Origin: Alphaproteobacteria bacterium
GTDB taxonomy: Bacteria > Pseudomonadota > Alphaproteobacteria > UBA1280 > UBA12223
Direction: 5' to 3'
DNA length: 17,707 nt
NCBI GenBank assembly: GCA_003450915.1
Contig: DMEM01000170.1
Span: 1 to 17,707, forward strand
The position numbers and the translations under genes were made by a program. Position 1 is the stretch's first letter; the number at the start of each line of letters is the position of its first letter. The notes beneath the pieces are model-generated. The model made no database searches. It had not been told where the DNA came from and saw nothing but the letters and a program-made list of their open reading frames with translations. Positions 14,607 through 17,707 of this stretch are shown piece after piece.

Positions 14607-14633
14607 TTAGCACTTTCTTATACAGAGTGCCAA
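14607..14633. promoter_or_regulatory. CIRCE element, distal
   Basis: TTAGCACTT, nine spacer bases, then GAGTGCCAA: 16 of 18 arm positions of the consensus with the exact spacer. It lies 35 bases from the proximal element. TTGGCA within its right arm could serve as a -35 box (with TAAAAA 18 bases on) for a second minus-strand promoter. Confidence 0.85.
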
Positions 14634-14634
14634 A

Positions 14635-14658
14635 AGGTGTGTTTTTTACGCAACACCT
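14635..14658. other. Short inverted repeat beside the CIRCE pair
   Basis: AGGTGT (14635-14640) and ACACCT (14653-14658) form a 6-bp inverted repeat two bases beyond the distal CIRCE in the divergent region. Its role is unknown and it may be chance. Confidence 0.3.
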
Positions 14659-14682
14659 AAAACCTCGAAAGAATAAGAAAGC

Positions 14683-14711
14683 TTTAATTTTTGTGCCTTT
14701 TTACATATAAT
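14683..14711 (+). promoter_or_regulatory. Putative promoter of the SH3-repeat gene
   Basis: Consensus TATAAT at 14706-14711 has a weak TTTAAT (14683-14688) 17 bases upstream. It gives a leader of about 45 bases. Confidence 0.5.
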
Positions 14712-14761
14712 AGAAAGAAGCGTGGTGCAATAGGTAAAACAAAATACAAAAGGACTAAAAG

Positions 14762-15241
14762 TTGAAAAAATCTTTCTTAATTTTCTTAATTTCATTTCTG
14801 ATTTTTTCAAACAACGCCTTTACTCAAGAAACTGAAGGGCTTTACGGCAGTATTTCTTCAAATGAAGTTAACGTAAGAGTTGGCCCTGGCACACAATACC
14901 CTATTTCATGGGTTTACAAACAACGCAATTGGCCGGTTGAAGCGGTCGCAAAACACCAAGGCTGGTACAAAATTAGAGATATTGACGGTGAAGAAGGCTG
15001 GATTTATCAAAGGTTCTTCTCAAAAAGACGTTTTGGTATTATCCACAGCAAAAACAAAGAACTTGTAAACATGTACAAGAAAAGAGACGGCAAAAAAATC
15101 ATTCTTAAATTCGAACCAGGATCTTTAGTTCGCCTTAGAGCTTGCGAACTAGATATTTGCAAAGTATCATACGGCAAGACAAAAGGTTGGATTCAACGCA
15201 AATATATTTATAATACTACAGGCATACCTGCAGAGGATTAA
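14762..15241 (+). CDS. Secreted protein with two bacterial SH3-like domains
   Basis: A 159-residue exported protein. Residues 1-20 form a signal peptide (KKS, a hydrophobic FLIFLISFLIF core, then SNNAF). The first SH3-like repeat (about 29-85) contains VNVRVGPGTQYPISWVYK and GWYKIRD...EEGWI, the typical SH3b pattern; the second (about 92-152) is more diverged but keeps LVRLRAC...GWIQRKYI. C127 and C132 could form a disulfide. Such proteins act in the periplasm, often at peptidoglycan, but the exact role is unknown. The start is TTG at 14762 with AAAGGAC upstream; no ATG or GTG gives the signal peptide. It is divergent from hrcA, and similar SH3 genes often neighbour conserved genes in Alphaproteobacteria. 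Confidence 0.82.
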   Translation: MKKSFLIFLISFLIFSNNAFTQETEGLYGSISSNEVNVRVGPGTQYPISWVYKQRNWPVEAVAKHQGWYKIRDIDGEEGWIYQRFFSKRRFGIIHSKNKELVNMYKKRDGKKIILKFEPGSLVRLRACELDICKVSYGKTKGWIQRKYIYNTTGIPAED

Positions 15242-15250
15242 AGCACAAAA

Positions 15251-15272
15251 AAACCGCCCTACTGGGCGGTTT
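15251..15272. terminator. Terminator, cassette copy A (bidirectional)
   Basis: A perfect 9-bp stem AAACCGCCC / GGGCGGTTT with loop TACT lies between the convergent SH3 gene and the small secreted-protein gene. Seven T follow on the minus strand. The same stem and loop recur at 15950-15971. Confidence 0.9.
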
Positions 15273-15283
15273 ATTAATTAAAT

Positions 15284-15808
15284 CTATTCGTTAAAAGCAG
15301 TTACCGTCAAACTAACAGAACAATAAACATCATTATCTTTAATCACATCACCAAAATAATGAGTCTGCTTTAAACCACTAATCAATGTAAATCCAGTTTC
15401 TGTTTTATTAACATATTTTGGAATAATAAATACAGTTTTTGATGGACAAGAAAAATCTGATACCGTATAATTTGCATCAGGAAGAGGCTCACTAAATACA
15501 AAATTGTAAACACCTGTATCGCCTTTCTCTATCCTGTCAAAACCTGCCCCTTTAAAAGAACACAAATCCCCACTACTACTACAATCAAATGTTATATTTG
15601 CTGCAGCCACAACTTTAATTTTAGGAGTCACAGGAACCGAAACTCCGTTTTGCATAGTGATTACATCGCCATCTTTAGCTGTTGCATATGGTGAAGTTGT
15701 TTCAGTACATGACTCAGGGTTATTAACAGGATCAGCAGTACAAACATAAGCAGCATTTGCTGAAAAAGAACCTAGACCTAACAGTGTTGCAAGTAGAACT
15801 TTTTTCAT
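15284..15808 (-). CDS. Small secreted protein, beta-rich, unknown function
   Basis: A 174-residue exported protein with a clear signal peptide (MKKVLLATLLGLGSFSANA, cut before AYVC). I do not recognise a named family. The mature part has several cysteines (near CTADPVNNPESC, CSSSGDLC and late CPS/YCSV) that could pair as disulfides. Its C-terminal half has the pattern GVYNFVFSEPLPDANYTV...TGFTLIS, which resembles the beta-sandwich ends seen in phage tail fibre and surface lectin-like proteins; this is only a resemblance. The start is ATG at 15808 with AAGGAAAG upstream; the extension to 15832 would place charged residues before the signal peptide. It shares promoter, leader and terminator with the hydrolase gene next door. 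Confidence 0.75.
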   Translation of the reverse strand: MKKVLLATLLGLGSFSANAAYVCTADPVNNPESCTETTSPYATAKDGDVITMQNGVSVPVTPKIKVVAAANITFDCSSSGDLCSFKGAGFDRIEKGDTGVYNFVFSEPLPDANYTVSDFSCPSKTVFIIPKYVNKTETGFTLISGLKQTHYFGDVIKDNDVYCSVSLTVTAFNE

Positions 15809-15866
15809 AACACTTTCCTTAATGTTATTCATTTAAACGCAATAGATGTTTTATACATCAAAAGAG

Positions 15867-15895
15867 GTATAACACAACCAAGACTCAGCAGTCAA
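15867..15895 (-). promoter_or_regulatory. Promoter, cassette copy A
   Basis: On the minus strand, TTGACT (15895-15890) and TTATAC (15872-15867) are 17 bases apart. The promoter lies in a region of about 95 bases that is largely repeated at 16860-16959. The leader has a hairpin (GATGT/ACATC) and a ribosome site AAGGAAAG. Confidence 0.75.
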
Positions 15896-15949
15896 CAACT
15901 TTTTATAGATAACTCGCATAAATACAAACAGCAACAACAAAAAAATAAT

Positions 15950-15971
15950 AAACCGCCCTACTGGGCGGTTT
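15950..15971 (-). terminator. Terminator, cassette copy B
   Basis: Identical in stem and loop to 15251-15272 (AAACCGCCC, TACT, GGGCGGTTT). It lies 18 bases after the hydrolase stop; on the minus strand a T-rich run follows after TTATTA. Confidence 0.85.
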
Positions 15972-15989
15972 ATTAACAATAAATAAGAA

Positions 15990-16862
15990 CTATTTAGTTA
16001 TATCATTTACAAACTCGATAACAAGAGTATTAAATTGTTTGTAATTTTCGTACTGAGGAGTATGAGAGGCATCTTCTATTACCTGCACCTGAGCTCTCCA
16101 CAAAGTTGGAATGCTTAAATTAGACAAATAAGTAAAATTAACTAACTCATCATCTTCTCCATGAAAAATAGCCAAAGGGCGATCAAGACCATCTACAACA
16201 TTTAATTCATCTGTATAAGCACCTGTTGCAATTGATAGACCTATCCCTGCCCTAACAGACCCATCTGTTATACGAGCATCATGTTGAAAACTAAATGGAG
16301 CTTCTTTCTTATTAGCAAAAAATGAAGAAACAAACAAGTCCATTTCTTCTTGCTTTAACTCTTGTTTATAAGCATAAGCCATAGCAGGGTTTGGTAAAAA
16401 CGCATCAATATCCATAGGATTTGAAATTGATGGAGCTCCAAAAACAATAAAACCTTTTACATTAGGCAGCTCCTCAGCCATCTCTAACACAATATGACCT
16501 CCTAAAGACCACCCCAAAACAACTCCATCATCAAACCCATTTTTAATTAAAAACTGCTCAACTATATATGAAATACCATGAAAGCTAGTTTCTACAGCAG
16601 GCTGACTTTGACCATGCCCTGGCAGATCAATAGCTATCAGTCTATACTTTTTTGCCAAATCACTTTTCAACTGTTTTTGAAAACTAGAAAGAGATGAAGA
16701 ATTACCATGTATAAAAACAATAGTTTCTCCATCTGTTTTACTATCATAATAGGCTATTTTCTGATTATTAATAACATCATAGTTAAGCTCTAAAGTGACA
16801 CTAGCAAAGGCAGGTAAAACAACCCCTACTACAAAAAATAAGGCAAATAAAATACTTTTCAT
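15990..16862 (-). CDS. Exported alpha/beta hydrolase
   Basis: A 290-residue hydrolase of the alpha/beta fold with a signal peptide (MKSILFALFFVVGVVLPAFA), so it probably acts in the periplasm or outside the cell. The oxyanion-hole motif is HGNSSS (52-57), the nucleophile elbow is GWSLGG with S119, the acid is probably D237 or D238 in HGEDDELV, and the histidine is H267 in DASHTPQYENY. The DLPGHGQS segment (79-86) is typical of the family. A lid-like insert lies at about 150-200. Substrate cannot be told from sequence: esterase, lipase or lactonase-like activities are all possible. The start is ATG at 16862, with AAGGAAAG in the shared leader. It is followed by cassette terminator B. Confidence 0.88.
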   Translation of the reverse strand: MKSILFALFFVVGVVLPAFASVTLELNYDVINNQKIAYYDSKTDGETIVFIHGNSSSLSSFQKQLKSDLAKKYRLIAIDLPGHGQSQPAVETSFHGISYIVEQFLIKNGFDDGVVLGWSLGGHIVLEMAEELPNVKGFIVFGAPSISNPMDIDAFLPNPAMAYAYKQELKQEEMDLFVSSFFANKKEAPFSFQHDARITDGSVRAGIGLSIATGAYTDELNVVDGLDRPLAIFHGEDDELVNFTYLSNLSIPTLWRAQVQVIEDASHTPQYENYKQFNTLVIEFVNDITK

Positions 16863-16920
16863 AACACTTTCCTTAATGTTATTTAATTAAACGTAAAAAA
16901 TGCTTTACACATCGAAAGAC

Positions 16921-16949
16921 ATATAACACAACTAAGAGATTATAGTCAA
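16921..16949 (-). promoter_or_regulatory. Promoter, cassette copy B
   Basis: On the minus strand, TTGACT (16949-16944) and TTATAT (16926-16921) are 17 bases apart, as in copy A. The leader hairpin keeps pairing through G-U changes (GATGT with GCATT). Confidence 0.75.
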
Positions 16950-17002
16950 CAATTTCTCATATAAAAAAACCATAAGTGCTTCTATTGAGTATCAATCACT
17001 AT

Positions 17003-17031
17003 TTGACTTTAATCAGTTAAATGCATATAAT
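17003..17031 (+). promoter_or_regulatory. Strong promoter of the 115-residue gene, with inverted repeat
   Basis: TTGACT (17003-17008) and consensus TATAAT (17026-17031) are 17 bases apart. A perfect 7-bp inverted repeat, TGCATAT (17022-17028) with ATATGCA (17034-17040), spans the -10 box and the start site and could be a repressor operator. Confidence 0.7.
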
Positions 17032-17069
17032 GAATATGCACTTCTACACTTTTAATAATGGAGGTCTAA

Positions 17070-17417
17070 ATGGATCTTTCTGAATATAAAGCATTTATCA
17101 ATGACAACAAGGAAAACATTGATAAAGTAAATGTATTTGCAACAAGGAATGGAAGCAAACTAACAGCTCAAGCTAAAATATCTGCCTATGGTAAACACTT
17201 CAGCTGTAAGCCAGATATTAATGATAGCTGTGATGAACAAATATTTGAACACCTAGTAAAACCTCTTCTAGATAAAGAATTACTAGAAAAGCTAAGCATA
17301 GCAACCCCCGATGAAGATGAGTTTGCATCTAACCCCAGCGACTTATACCGCAACCTACCAAGCGAAACAGCGATTCTATTAAATCGAAAAGTAGAACGCT
17401 ACATGCTCTCAGCATAA
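17070..17417 (+). CDS. Uncharacterised 115-residue cytoplasmic protein
   Basis: I do not recognise a family. The product is acidic and probably cytoplasmic, with no signal peptide or membrane segment. The N-terminal part (1-50) alternates charged and beta-prone residues (NVFATRNGSKLTAQAKISAY), the middle has two cysteines (C46 and C54) and an LLDKELLEKL helix, and the C-terminus is helical (SETAILLNRKVERYMLSA). The start is ATG at 17070 with TGGAGG upstream. It has its own near-consensus promoter overlapped by an inverted repeat and a strong terminator, so it is a monocistronic and possibly regulated gene. Confidence 0.72.
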   Translation: MDLSEYKAFINDNKENIDKVNVFATRNGSKLTAQAKISAYGKHFSCKPDINDSCDEQIFEHLVKPLLDKELLEKLSIATPDEDEFASNPSDLYRNLPSETAILLNRKVERYMLSA

Positions 17418-17453
17418 AAAATAAGGCTATCACAGATGTGATAGCCTTATTTT
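17418..17453. terminator. Terminator of the 115-residue gene
   Basis: A perfect 16-bp stem (17418-17433 with 17438-17453), built on AAGGCTATCAC and its complement, with loop AGAT and terminal T run. Confidence 0.9.
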
Positions 17454-17549
17454 TCAAATGCACACTCATATCTATATAATAATAGAAACCCTCTTAAATG
17501 ATCTATACTTATCACTATGAACAATTAATAACACATACCATCAATCCAA

Positions 17550-17578
17550 AAAAACAAACACTAGGACTGTTTATTTTT
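17550..17578 (-). terminator. Minus-strand terminator near the right edge
   Basis: An 11-bp stem (17568-17578 with 17550-17560) pairs fully only on the minus strand, where a C-A mismatch becomes G-U; the minus strand runs into T8. It implies a minus-strand transcript entering from the right edge. Confidence 0.55.
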
Positions 17579-17597
17579 AATCTATATAGGATTGACT

Positions 17598-17707
17598 GCG
17601 ATATTTCATATCTTGCCCTTCGGGTCACTCAGAAATACTTTCTTTGTGATCTGTCGCTTCAGCATAAATGCTTCGCTCGATACAAACCCTCTTCTCGGGT
17701 TCTCATC
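17598..17707 (-). other. Hairpin-rich element at the right edge, truncated
   Basis: On the minus strand there are at least four small inverted repeats in 110 bases: AACCC...GGGTT near the edge, AGCAT...ATGCT, ACCC GAA GGG, and GATAT GAA ATATC. Base use is richer in G and C than the neighbours. A frame is open from the edge to TGA at 17606 (33 codons), but its codons end mostly in G or C, unlike the other genes. It could be the end of a structured RNA, a palindromic repeat, or a gene tail. It does not match tRNA, 5S or tmRNA ends as I know them. Confidence 0.4.

Noticed and set aside
14880..15068. Second plus-strand frame within the SH3-repeat gene
   Set aside because: The overlapping frame has the signal peptide and SH3 motifs; this one lacks any start signal.
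17606..17707. Partial minus-strand coding sequence at the right edge
   Set aside because: Only 33 codons are open, codon use differs strongly from the neighbours and the stretch is dense in inverted repeats; kept as a structured element with low confidence.

Overview
This AT-rich window most resembles an alphaproteobacterial chromosome. The lineage call rests on recG lying next to sdhE in divergent orientation, an hrcA-grpE-dnaK-dnaJ heat-shock cluster under CIRCE control, a FabI-type enoyl reductase ending FVDGG, and palindromic elements of the kind that insert into genes in Rickettsiales. Genus cannot be decided from the sequence. Nothing here shows extreme reduction: a toxin-antitoxin pair, secreted proteins and pilin-like proteins are all present.

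Left part (1-3500): fabI (+) is followed by about 240 bases carrying three hairpins. Two small minus-strand genes come next; they encode paralogous proteins of 75 and 65 residues that share a PMGFxEFNxLI core. Then come ppa (inorganic pyrophosphatase) and a type IV pilin-like gene whose prepilin leader is duplicated by an in-frame insert that carries a perfect hairpin.

Middle part (3500-9550): recG (-) has a short in-frame insert matching half of a palindromic element. A second pilin-like gene sits between recG and sdhE (+). A HAD-family phosphatase gene follows, interrupted by one in-frame TAA, with a decayed copy of its 3' end about 0.9 kb away. A hipB-hipA module comes next, with four spaced operator-like repeats upstream of hipB.

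Heat-shock part (9550-14760): dnaJ, dnaK, grpE and hrcA all lie on the minus strand, so transcription runs hrcA-grpE-dnaK-dnaJ. Two CIRCE elements sit upstream of hrcA. Each of the two larger gaps in the cluster (grpE/dnaK and dnaK/dnaJ) holds a large palindrome. HrcA should repress the set, and GrpE, DnaK and DnaJ form one chaperone machine.

Right part (14760-17707): a secreted SH3-repeat protein (+), then two minus-strand genes for unrelated secreted proteins (a small beta-rich protein and an alpha/beta hydrolase) that share nearly the same promoter, leader and terminator. A small uncharacterised gene (+) follows, and the right edge holds a hairpin-rich stretch with a minus-strand terminator. 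No tRNA, rRNA, CRISPR array, insertion sequence or prophage was seen.

I did not find a complete new multi-gene system. The strongest leads are the duplicated regulatory cassette around two unrelated secreted genes, the palindromic element inside recG, the pilin-like pair (one with a split leader), and the two-member small-protein family.
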